From positions 372,001 through 436,000 of the forward strand of contig OY282375.1 in NCBI GenBank assembly GCA_958295825.1: a stretch of 64,000 bases of DNA. The letters run 5' to 3'. The notes below the pieces were generated by a model. It saw only the letters and a program-made list of their open reading frames with translations, was not told where the DNA came from and did no database searches. The number at the start of each line of letters is the position of its first letter. The stretch's first letter is position 1. Both the position numbers and the translations under genes were made by a program. Below, piece after piece: positions 46,641-54,476 of the stretch. This DNA comes from an uncultured Candidatus Entotheonella sp. (GTDB lineage: Bacteria > Tectomicrobia > Entotheonellia > Entotheonellales > Entotheonellaceae).

Positions 46641-47498
46641 ATGCAGGCTGGAACGCTGGGTGTTTGGTACGGCGCCGACAAGCTGGAACCGGCGCAGTGG
46701 ATCGACTTCGTAACGACGGTGGAGCGGCTGGGCTACGATACGCAGTGGTATTCCGAGGCAATGGGGTTCGAGTCCATGGCGTTCGGGAGTTTTCTGCTGG
46801 CCAATACGCAACGGCTGAAAATCGGCAGCTCGATTGCCAATATCTATGCCCGCGACGCCGTGGCCTCGCGCAACGGGCTGCAAACGCTGGGGCGCATCTC
46901 GAACGACCGCTACGTGCTGGGCCTGGGCGTTTCGCACGTGCCGCTGGTGGAGCGCTTTCGCGGCCACACGTACGGCAAGCCGGTGGCCGCCATGCGCCAC
47001 TACCTCGAACAGATGCGCGCCGAACAGCCCGACGCCGATACGTGGCCGGTGGTTATCGCGGCGTTGGGGCCGCGCATGCTGGAACTGGCCGCCGAGCTGA
47101 CCCAAGGCGCCATTCCCTACAACGTGACGCCCGAGCACACCGCGCAGGCGCGCTCGATTCTCGGCCCCGACAAATGGCTGGCCGTGGAACAGAAATTCTG
47201 CCTGGAGAGCGATCCCGCCAAGGCGCTGGAACTGGCGCGTACCGAACTGTCGCGCTACATGGTGCTGCCCAACTACACCAACAACTGGCGGCGCCTCGGC
47301 TTCAGCGAATCGGACCTGCAGGACGGTGGCAACGCCCGCTTCCTGAACGCCATGGTCGTGTGGGGCGACGAGGCCGCCGTCCGAGTCCGCGTTCGGGAGC
47401 ACTTCGACGCCGGCGCCACGCAGGTCTGCCTGCAACCCGTCCATTCCCAGGGCGACCTCGCCAGCGCCAAAGCGATGCTCACCACACTGGCGCCGTAG
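46641..47498 (+). CDS. LLM-class flavin (probably F420)-dependent oxidoreductase
   Basis: A 285-aa luciferase-like TIM-barrel oxidoreductase: GTLGVWYGADKLEPAQWIDF, IGSSIANIYARDAVASRNGL, RYVLGLGVSHVPLVERFRG and PVVIAALGPRMLELAAELTQGAIPY. It resembles the F420-dependent subgroup common in actinobacteria and some environmental phyla, but FMN use is possible. The substrate is unknown. It starts 3 bp after the broken Uma2 gene. Confidence 0.85.
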   Translation: MQAGTLGVWYGADKLEPAQWIDFVTTVERLGYDTQWYSEAMGFESMAFGSFLLANTQRLKIGSSIANIYARDAVASRNGLQTLGRISNDRYVLGLGVSHVPLVERFRGHTYGKPVAAMRHYLEQMRAEQPDADTWPVVIAALGPRMLELAAELTQGAIPYNVTPEHTAQARSILGPDKWLAVEQKFCLESDPAKALELARTELSRYMVLPNYTNNWRRLGFSESDLQDGGNARFLNAMVVWGDEAAVRVRVREHFDAGATQVCLQPVHSQGDLASAKAMLTTLAP

Positions 47499-47504
47499 CG
47501 GGCG

Positions 47505-47816
47505 CTACCCAACGCGCTTGAAAATGCTGTGTGACCGGTTGCTCGTGTGTGGCCGGATCTTCGTCGGCCACTCGCCCTTCTCCGACTCGGCCAGCCACGC
47601 GTCGCTGCTCGGCGTCTCCGGCGAGTCGATGTGGTAAACGGCGGCGTACCTGGCCATCCCCTCGGCATTGCTCGACTCCAGCCGATACCGGTCACACCCA
47701 TGCACCCCCGGCGCCTTCAAGATATTGGGGACGTGCTCGGTGTCGTACACCCGGTTGAATTCCTCTTCCATCTCCGCCGGAATATCCATCTGCACGAGAT
47801 AAACGTAGTCCGCCAT
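47505..47816 (-). CDS. small dimeric alpha/beta-barrel-like protein, function unknown
   Basis: A 103-aa protein from MADYVYLVQMDIPAEMEEEF. The pattern of strand, helix with acidic residues, then YDTEHVPNILKAPGVHGCDRY is typical of EthD/ABM-type ferredoxin-like barrels. The last strand includes RYAAVYHID. The frame is open upstream to 47918 but the extension is not conserved in character, and ATG 47816 has GGAGG just upstream on the coding strand. It converges with the LLM oxidoreductase gene. Confidence 0.6.
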   Translation of the reverse strand: MADYVYLVQMDIPAEMEEEFNRVYDTEHVPNILKAPGVHGCDRYRLESSNAEGMARYAAVYHIDSPETPSSDAWLAESEKGEWPTKIRPHTSNRSHSIFKRVG

Positions 47817-47983
47817 AGCGCCTCCATGATCTTTCTGACAGGGTTGTTTTGCTGGGAATAACGGGAGTCTCCTTGATGACGCGGCAAGCCTGCTGCGTCG
47901 CGGGCGGCATGGTAGCACCCGCCAGACATGGCAACAACAGCGCGAGGGGCAAGGTGCAGCGTCAATGTCCAGGCGCGTAACTG

Positions 47984-49546
47984 TCAGAATTGCCGCCAGG
48001 CGTTGATCTGTTCTCCCAGCGGGACAAGGAACTCGGCAAGCTCGGGCTGGCTGTCCTGGGTTTCCCGGCGCCCGGCGATTCTGGCAATTCCAGGGACGGT
48101 TTGACTCAACTCGGCGGCGAATGCCTCGAGCGCGGCCTTTGCGTGATCGCCTTGCCGAACCATGCCTGCCATCATCTGATCAATGTCGTGCATTCTCCGG
48201 TCCATATCCTGTGGCGACAGGCCTAGCAGCGACGCGTACACGTCTCTCCGACGCCTCAGCGTATGCCAGATCCAGCCTTCTGGCGGCTCATTTCCCGGCA
48301 GGAACAACGGTTGCACGCTGCGCCCATACTCGTCCGCCGCGCGCTTGATGGGCGTTTCCATGTCCCGCGCGTCCCCGTCGAGCACCAAGAGGAAACTCTC
48401 AAGCTTGCCAAACTTGCCAAGCATTCGAATGTGGGCCGGAAACTCCGCCTGCCCGGTGTTCCTGCCGATCACGAAGTCCTCATGTCGGAGGCCCATGCGG
48501 GTGTTCAGCACGTCCAGAACACCGAGGATCATTCCTTCGGCGACCTCGTCCTCGCATAGTATCGACAACTGGTCTCGGGACTGTCCGTACAGCGACTTTT
48601 GAAAGATGTCACGGTATGCGGGCATCAGATGGACTTCTGCGCTACGGTCGTCGTGGTCGAAGAAGACCCTCGCTTCCGGCGGCACGCTGTCCAATACCAC
48701 GGGGCTGTGTGAAGCGACGATGATCTGAAGTTGCTGCCGCAGGGCGGTACGTTGCAACTCCAGCATGACTTGCTGTTGCGTGTAGGGATGCAGCCCCGTA
48801 TCCACCTCGTCGATCAGGATGAGGGCGTCATGGAGACTGGAGATATCCTTTGAGATACGCAGAATCGCCCGTTCCCCGGAGGACATGTGGAACTCCGAGT
48901 AGCGCGCGTCCTGGTCTGTCTCCACCTCGGCAAACAGCAGGTCACGGCTCTGGGCGCTGATGAGGGAGAGGTTGCGGTACCGCTGGCGCAGGATACGGTG
49001 GGCGAAGACCAAAAGGTTGGGGGGCAGCGTGTCCGCCTGGTACTGCTTGCGACCGAGCTGCAGGATGCCCCGAACCTCGGATGGATTGGTGAGATTGGCC
49101 AGGGTACGCAGGTATACGTTGCGTTCCGGCTGCGTGCCGCCCTTGCGGCCCATGAAGCTGCGATTCCATGATTTGTTGCGCTTCCAGGCCATGGACAGGC
49201 GCTCGTTATCGTGCAGATAGTAAAAGGCCAGTTCTGTTTGCGCTGTGGTATCGGAGAGTAGCCCTCCTTGCCGATCCGTAAAATTGGGAAAGAGGCTGCT
49301 GGGGACAAACTCCCGCGGTCCCCTGCCCGGTACCCGGTACGCGCAGGCACAAGCGAACAGCACCGTGGATTTGCCGCAGCCGTTTGGCCCCGCCAGCACG
49401 GATACCGGATAGCCGAACGGCACCCGCAAGTCCCTGATGCCCCGGAAATTTCGAAGGTGGACTTCCTGCAGCATGTCGCGACGCTGCGGCATGTTGGCAC
49501 GCAGCGCTTCCCATACCCTCTGCAGTTCCTTGACGATCAGTGACAT
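47984..49546 (-). CDS. AAA ATPase with C-terminal TOPRIM-like region (OLD family-like)
   Basis: A 520-aa protein. The SMC-like ATPase half has EVHLRNFRGIRDLRVPFG, Walker A GPNGCGKST, signature MSSGERAILRIS, Walker B ALILIDEVDTGLHP and H-loop IVASHSP. The second half has LSILCEDEVAEGMILGVL and FLLVLDGDARDMETP, matching the Glu and DxD positions of TOPRIM nucleases. This is the layout of OLD-family/GajA-like nucleases. No UvrD-like partner (GajB) is adjacent, so a class 1 OLD is the better fit. I prefer ATG 49546 over 49555 because GGGAGG is 9 nt upstream of the former and directly abuts the latter. A neighbour of the CRISPR stump. Confidence 0.75.
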   Translation of the reverse strand: MSLIVKELQRVWEALRANMPQRRDMLQEVHLRNFRGIRDLRVPFGYPVSVLAGPNGCGKSTVLFACACAYRVPGRGPREFVPSSLFPNFTDRQGGLLSDTTAQTELAFYYLHDNERLSMAWKRNKSWNRSFMGRKGGTQPERNVYLRTLANLTNPSEVRGILQLGRKQYQADTLPPNLLVFAHRILRQRYRNLSLISAQSRDLLFAEVETDQDARYSEFHMSSGERAILRISKDISSLHDALILIDEVDTGLHPYTQQQVMLELQRTALRQQLQIIVASHSPVVLDSVPPEARVFFDHDDRSAEVHLMPAYRDIFQKSLYGQSRDQLSILCEDEVAEGMILGVLDVLNTRMGLRHEDFVIGRNTGQAEFPAHIRMLGKFGKLESFLLVLDGDARDMETPIKRAADEYGRSVQPLFLPGNEPPEGWIWHTLRRRRDVYASLLGLSPQDMDRRMHDIDQMMAGMVRQGDHAKAALEAFAAELSQTVPGIARIAGRRETQDSQPELAEFLVPLGEQINAWRQF

Positions 49547-49732
49547 GCTTGGCATCCTCCCACTACTGGGCCGGCGTGCGTAAGCCTCGTCCCCGTAAGC
49601 AAAGTATGCTACCCGCGCTTATGGCCTGATTCAAGGATTGGGAGAACGTTCGCTCGGTGGTGAGGGGTCTGAAATCAAAATTCTCCTGACTTGGAGGAGC
49701 ATCCGTCGAGACGAAATGAGGAAGACCGCCTG

Positions 49733-49865
49733 ATTTCATCCCCGCCTGTGCGGGGAACACCTCTTCCAGATTCATGCGGCGCCAGCTTTCGCCGGTTCAT
49801 CCCCGCCTGTGCGGGGAACACCCCCGAAACGTTCATCCGAGCAGCGCCGATGACGGTTCATCCCC
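49733..49865 (-). CRISPR. type I-E-like CRISPR array stump (two full repeats, one cut repeat)
   Basis: 28-bp repeats at 49733-49760 and 49794-49821 share TTCATCCCCGCC-TGTG-CGGGGAACAC, with a CCCCGC/GCGGGG stem. A third begins at 49855 and is cut after 11 bp (GGTTCATCCCC). Both spacers are 33 bp (49761-49793, 49822-49854), giving a 61-bp period. The repeat resembles the reverse complement of the E. coli type I-E repeat, so the array is probably read on the minus strand. Then the left repeat, with two mismatches, is the leader-distal one, and the leader side has been lost to the IS630 relic. No cas gene is in the window. Confidence 0.88.
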
Positions 49866-50811
49866 TTGTTTTATATCCTGCATGGGTGAAGTAGTTAGCG
49901 CATTCCTCAGGTGAAAACGCCTCCAGGGCCGTGGCGATGGCCGACTCCAGGCCGTCAACGGTGTGTGCTGCAGCCTTGCGAAGCAACGCCTTGAGCTTCG
50001 CATACGCTTGCTCAATCGGATTGAAATCCGGTGAGTACGGCGGCAGGTACAACAGCGTGGCTCCCGACTCGCCGAGCGCTTCGCGGACCCCTTGAACTTT
50101 GTGAGCCGCAAGGTTAGCCAGCACAACGATGTCGCCGACGCGAAGACTCGGACCCAATAGGGTGCTGGCGTAGGCACGAAAGGCGGCGCCATCCATGGCG
50201 CCGTCGATGACCATGGGCGCCGTGAGACCATCCAGACGCAAGCTGCACACCAGCGTGGTGGTCTTCCAATGACCGTGTGAAACGGACGCCCGGCAGCGCT
50301 TGCCAGGCGGCGAACGGCCCCGCCGCCTGGTCATGTTGGTAGTCGCTCCGGTCTCATCGATAAAGACGAGCTTGGTCGCCTCAAGGTGGGGCTGCATGGC
50401 AGCCCAGGCTTGTCGCCTTGCGGCTATGTCATCACGCTCCTGCTCACGGGCGTGCGCCGTCTTTTTTTCAACGTGATGCCGTGGCGTCGGAAGAACTCGT
50501 GCCGGGTACTGATGGCGAAGGTCTCACCCCGCTCGCTGCGCAGGCGTTGTTGGAGTTCGGCGAGGGTGACGTCGGGCGTCTGGTGTATGGCAGCCCTAAG
50601 AAAGTCGGCCTGTGCTTCGATGCGCCTGGAGCGTCGGTCGCCGCCACAGGGTTTTGCCTGGGTGCGTCCGGTGCTGAGGTAGGCCTGGCATCCACCTGAC
50701 GGCGCTGGCGGCACTGATACCGAATCGTTTGGCGGCGGCGTTTCGTGACAGGCCGCTTTCGACGGCTCGGATGACGCGCAGGCGGAGGTCTTGGGACAGG
50801 TAAGCTGCCAT
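49858..50811 (-). pseudogene. IS630-family transposase, frameshifted, catalytic Asp replaced
   Basis: The N-terminal HTH (MAAYLSQDLRLRVIRAVESG, RNAAAKRFGISAASAVRW) starts at 50811. The middle (RIEAQADFLRAAIHQTPDVT through HEFFRRHGITLKKRRRTP) and the C-terminal DDE part (LVFIDETGATTNMTRR through LYLPPYSPDFNPIEQAYAKL) lie in different frames, with shifts near 50690 and 50470. Where relatives have VVMDNLAAHK, this gene reads IVVLANLAAHKV, so the second catalytic Asp is Ala. Confidence 0.85.
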
Positions 50812-50900
50812 GGTTGGAGGTCTCCTGTGGGAAAGCGGTAGGAAAGACGACTCAAGCTAGCCAGGATACCATGATAGTACAACTAGAACCGAAATTGCTC
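49866..50900 (-). mobile_element. IS630-family element, truncated relic
   Basis: The right end GAACCGAAATTGCTC at 50886-50900 is followed by TA (50901-50902). The left end lacks the matching inverted repeat. The transposase frame instead runs into CRISPR repeat 3, so the tip is missing. The gene inside is broken in three frames and lacks a catalytic Asp. Confidence 0.8.
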
Positions 50901-50919
50901 TAGAGCACTTCCGCATCTA

Positions 50920-51765
50920 GGCTCAGGACCTATAAAAGGGTATCATGGGGCCTGTGATGAGAGTCAACACCCTGACGCCACTAGGAGAGCGATCATGTCC
51001 GAGCATCACTTCTGGCTGTCCGACGACCCGTTTAACCGACTCAAACCCCTGTTACCCAACAAGGGGCGCGGCGTCCCACGCGTCGATGACCGAAAGGTCA
51101 TCAGCGGCATCATCCACGTCATCCGCTATGGGCTGAAGTGGCGCGACGCGCCCGCCTGTTACGGACCCCACAAGACACTCTACAATCGCTTCGTGCGCTG
51201 GAGCAGGGCCGGGGTCTTCGACCGCATCTTCCAAGCCCTGGCTGCCGAAAGCGCCGCCACCAAGACGATCATGATCGATAGCACCCATCTCAAAGCGCAT
51301 CGTACCGCAGCCAGCTTGCTGAAAAAGGGGGGCTTTCGCGCTGCATCGGACGCACCCGGGGCGGGCTGAACTCGAAGCTCCACGCCGTCTGCGACGGCGA
51401 TGGCAAGCCCGTCGTGCTGCGGTTGACGGCGGGGCAGGTCAGCGACTACCGCGGGGCTGATCCGGTACTTGACGCCCTACCGAAAGCCGATGTCCTGATA
51501 GCCGACAAGGGTTATGACAGCGACAGGTTGCGCGAGGCCCTTGCCGAACGTGGCATCAAGTCCTGCATTCCAGGCCGCGCCAAGCGCAAAGAGCCCATCA
51601 TCTACGACACCGAGTTGTACAAGAGCCGTAACCTCATTGAGCGCCTGTTTGGCAGGCTGAAGGATTGGCGCCGCATCGCCACTCGTTACGACCGCTGTGC
51701 GCATACGTTCTTCAGTGCCATCTGCATAGCTGCCACGGTTAGTTTCTGGTTATGAGTCCTGAGCC
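50920..51765 (+). mobile_element. IS5-family (IS427-like) insertion sequence, copy C
   Basis: An 846-bp copy in plus orientation with the same GGCTCAGGAC ends and TA on each side (50918-50919, 51766-51767). It is nearly identical to copy A. Its right-hand TA is also the left-hand TA of the next IS element. Confidence 0.93.
50995..51755 (+). CDS. IS5-family transposase (two ORFs, programmed frameshift), copy C
   Basis: The first ORF, 50995-51369 (124 aa), reads MSEHHFWLSDDPFNRLKPLL to AASLLKKGG. The -1 frame continues through CIGRTRGGLNSKLHAV, TAGQVSDYRGADPVL, ADVLIADKGYDSDRL and NLIERLFGRLKDWRRIATRY to the stop at 51753-51755. The slippery run GAAAAAGGGGGG is at about 51324-51336. It appears intact and is the best candidate for an active IS in the window. 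Confidence 0.87.
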
Positions 51766-51767
51766 TA

Positions 51768-52619
51768 GGGCCTGTTGACATTTAGGCAAGCGCCAAGCGA
51801 GAACTCACCGTATGAATCATCGCGGCGTAACTGACGTCCGTCTTCTCAAAACGCATCGCAAGACGACGGAAGTGTTTGAGGTTACAAAAGAAATCCTCCA
51901 CCAGATGACGCCACTTGTATATCTCCACGTCGTAGTCGATCTCATCAACGCGATTCGACTTGGGGGGAATCACCGCCGTCGCACCCCGCTCTTTCAACTC
52001 GGCGCGCAAGGCGTTGCTGTCGTAGGCTCGCTCTGCAATCAACGCCTCGAACGCGACGCCATCAAGCAAAGAAGGAACGCCGATCAGGTCGTGGCGCTGG
52101 CCCGGCAGCAGGACGAATTTCACCAAATTGCCCAGGGCGTCGACCCTCACGCTGATCTTCGTGCTTGGGCCACCCCGCGAGCGACCGACGGCTTGGCTGC
52201 GGGTCCCCCTTGAGCCCCGGCGCCGTGTTGATGGAGCCGTACGATGGAGCCGTCGACCAGCACGTACTCGAAGTCGGCGGCGGCTGATAATTCCTTGAAG
52301 ACTCGCTCGAAGACGCCTTTGTGCGCCCATCTTCGGAAGCGTTGGAACACCGAGTTCCACAGCCCGAACTCGCTGGGTAAATCGCGCCATGGAGCTCCGG
52401 TGCGAGCCATCCACAGGACGGCTTCGAGGAACTCCCGATTGTCTCTTGCGGAGCGTCCTGGGTCGCCGTTCTTTCCAGGTAGCAATAGCGCCACGCGTGC
52501 CCATTGCGAGTCGCTGAGGATTCTTCGCACCACGTGTCCACCTCCACTTGGCTGATCTGGATTGAGGGTTGAATTCCCCTCAATTACAGACGATGGACTA
52601 TATGAATGTCAACAGGCCC
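51768..52619 (-). mobile_element. second IS5-family element (GGGCCTGTTGACA ends)
   Basis: An 852-bp element with ends GGGCCTGTTGACATT and AATGTCAACAGGCCC and TA on each side (51766-51767, 52620-52621). Its sequence is distinct from copies A-C. Relatives are the MITE at 44836-45092, a relic at 62215-62499 and a partial copy at 63841-64000. Confidence 0.9.
51782..52533 (-). CDS. IS5-family transposase of the second type (two ORFs)
   Basis: The first ORF (52533 to 52147) reads RRILSDSQWARVALLLPGKN and PWRDLPSEFGLWNSVFQRFR to the first catalytic Asp (VLVDGSIVRLHQHG). The second part, in the -1 frame, reads RSRGGPSTKISVRVDALGN, EALIAERAYDSNALRAEL and HLVEDFFCNLKHFRRLAMRF to 51782. The crossover falls near CAAGGGGGACC (about 52205). 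It looks intact if frameshifting works as in the IS427 group. Confidence 0.8.
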
Positions 52620-52621
52620 TA

Positions 52622-52971
52622 GTATTAGGCCGTACAGTAGCAGAGCGGCTCCGAAACATAAAGACGGTGGCGCTGGGGGTTTCTGTGATCCAACAATGAT
52701 GTCGTTGCGAACTCATTAACCGACGAAATTGTCGTTTCACACCGAACCGCCGCCAATATTGTCGGAAACACGACCCCTGATCACTATCTGATCCAGAGCG
52801 TATAAAATCCCATAATATATTGTATAAAAACAGATTATCGTCGTAATCCAGCACCGCATCCCGTTCCTTGGCACATCTCTTGCTTCTCTCCCAGCGCGTC
52901 TTGCGATAACGCCGCTTCCGGCGGCTCAACCAATGCGTTACCCAGACCGACGCGACCAGGGAGTGGGCACC
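52622..52971. other. regulatory gap upstream of the nitrate assimilation operon
   Basis: 350 bp with no gene. It is clearly more AT-rich than its surroundings (for example 52800-52850) and contains the sigma54 promoter match at 52868-52884. No NtrC-type palindrome could be identified by eye, though the AT-rich stretch at 52640-52850 is where enhancer and IHF sites would be expected. Confidence 0.6.
52868..52884 (+). promoter_or_regulatory. sigma54 (-24/-12) promoter of the nitrate assimilation operon
   Basis: TTGGCACATCTCTTGCT matches the YTGGCACrNNNNTTGCW consensus at every fixed position: GG at 52870-52871 and GC at 52882-52883, 10 bp between them. It lies about 88 bp before the narK start and on the same strand. 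Sigma54 control of nitrate assimilation through NtrC is well known. Its use here is inferred. Confidence 0.75.
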
Positions 52972-54315
52972 GTGGAAATCTTGAACAAAGCAACTCGAAT
53001 CGACCTGTTCAGCCTCAAGACGCCGCAGATGCGGGCGTTCCACATGACGTGGCTCGCCTTTTTCCTGTGCTTCTTCGGCTGGTTCGGCATCGCGCCGCTG
53101 ATGGCCGTCGTGCGCGAAGACCTGATGCTCACCAAGGCACAGATCGGCAACACCATTATTGCTTCGGTCGCCATCACCGTGCTGGTGCGGCTCCTGATCG
53201 GGCCGCTGTGCGACAAGTTCGGCTCGCGACTCACCTACACGTGGCTGCTGCTCCTCGGCTCGCTGCCGGTCATGGGCATCGGCTTGGCACAGAGCTACGA
53301 GTCGTTCCTTCTCTTCCGGCTGGCCATTGGCGCCATCGGGGCGTCATTCGTCATTACGCAATACCACACCTCGATGATGTTTGCCCCCAACTGCGTGGGC
53401 ACCGCCAACGCCACCAGCGCGGGATGGGGTAACCTCGGCGGCGGCGTCACGCAGATGGTCATGCCACTGATCTTTTCGGCCTTCCTGATGTTGGGCGTCA
53501 GCAAGTTTATGAGCTGGCGGCTCGCCATGATCATCCCCGGCGCCGTACTGTTCGTCACCGGCATCTCCTATTACCTGTTCACCCAAGACGCTCCGGACGG
53601 CAATTACCGCGACCTGCGGGCTCAGGGTCGCATGGCGCCACGCAGCGACAAATCGTACGGCTCGTTCCTGGCGGCAGCCAAAGACTACCGGGTGTGGGCG
53701 CTCTTCGTGGTCTACGCCGCGTGCTTCGGCATTGAACTGACCATCAACAACGTGGCGGCGCTGTATTTCCACGACCGCTTCGAGCTCAGCGTCGGCACCG
53801 CCGGTCTCATCGCCGGCCTGTTCGGCCTGATGAACATCTGCGCGCGCACCCTGGGCGGCATCTTTTCGGACACCTTCGCGCGTCGCGGCGGGCTGCGCGG
53901 TCGGGTGTGGTTGCTGGGCTGCGTGCTGTTGCTCGAAGGTGTGTCGCTGATGATCTTTTCCCGCATGCCGGCGCTTGGTACCGCGGTCGGCGCCATGATC
54001 GTCTTCAGCCTCTTCGTGCAGATGTCCGAAGGCGCCACTTACGGCATCGTGCCGTTCATCAACAAGAAAGCGGTCGGCCCAGTGGCTGGCATCGTCGGCG
54101 CCGGCGGCAACGCCGGGGCGGTGGCGGCCGGCTTCCTGTTCCGGTTCGAATCGCTGGCCACCCAGGACGCCCTGCTGATCCTCGGCATCGCCGTGACGGT
54201 GTCGTCGAGCCTGGCGCTGTGCGTGCGCTTCTCGCCCGAGGTGGAGGCAGAGGAAAAAGCCGCCTTCGACAAGGCCCTGGCACAGCGTGAGGCGGCCCTG
54301 AGCCCGGCGGCGTAG
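52972..54315 (+). CDS. NarK-type MFS nitrate/nitrite transporter
   Basis: A 447-aa, 12-TM major facilitator. It has the nitrate-signature regions GWGNLGGGVTQMVMPL and AGLFGLMNICARTLGGIFSD and an MFS A-like motif RLLIGPLCDKFGSRL. It imports nitrate and/or exports nitrite. GTG 52972 has AGGGAG at 52958-52963. An upstream in-frame ATG at 52933 is less well placed. The first gene of the operon after the sigma54 promoter, followed by nirBD. Confidence 0.92.
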   Translation: MEILNKATRIDLFSLKTPQMRAFHMTWLAFFLCFFGWFGIAPLMAVVREDLMLTKAQIGNTIIASVAITVLVRLLIGPLCDKFGSRLTYTWLLLLGSLPVMGIGLAQSYESFLLFRLAIGAIGASFVITQYHTSMMFAPNCVGTANATSAGWGNLGGGVTQMVMPLIFSAFLMLGVSKFMSWRLAMIIPGAVLFVTGISYYLFTQDAPDGNYRDLRAQGRMAPRSDKSYGSFLAAAKDYRVWALFVVYAACFGIELTINNVAALYFHDRFELSVGTAGLIAGLFGLMNICARTLGGIFSDTFARRGGLRGRVWLLGCVLLLEGVSLMIFSRMPALGTAVGAMIVFSLFVQMSEGATYGIVPFINKKAVGPVAGIVGAGGNAGAVAAGFLFRFESLATQDALLILGIAVTVSSSLALCVRFSPEVEAEEKAAFDKALAQREAALSPAA

Positions 54316-54476
54316 GGCTGCGTTCTCAACCAGGCAGGCTATAGAGCGCCGGTCGCGCCCCGGTCCTCGCAGCGGTCTTTCTGTGTGTGTTCCCCTCCTT
54401 CGCACAGGGAAAGGCATGCAGGCGAGACTCCACAGGGCGGGTTGGCGCTCACAATTCACAGAGGGGAGGGGGGATC

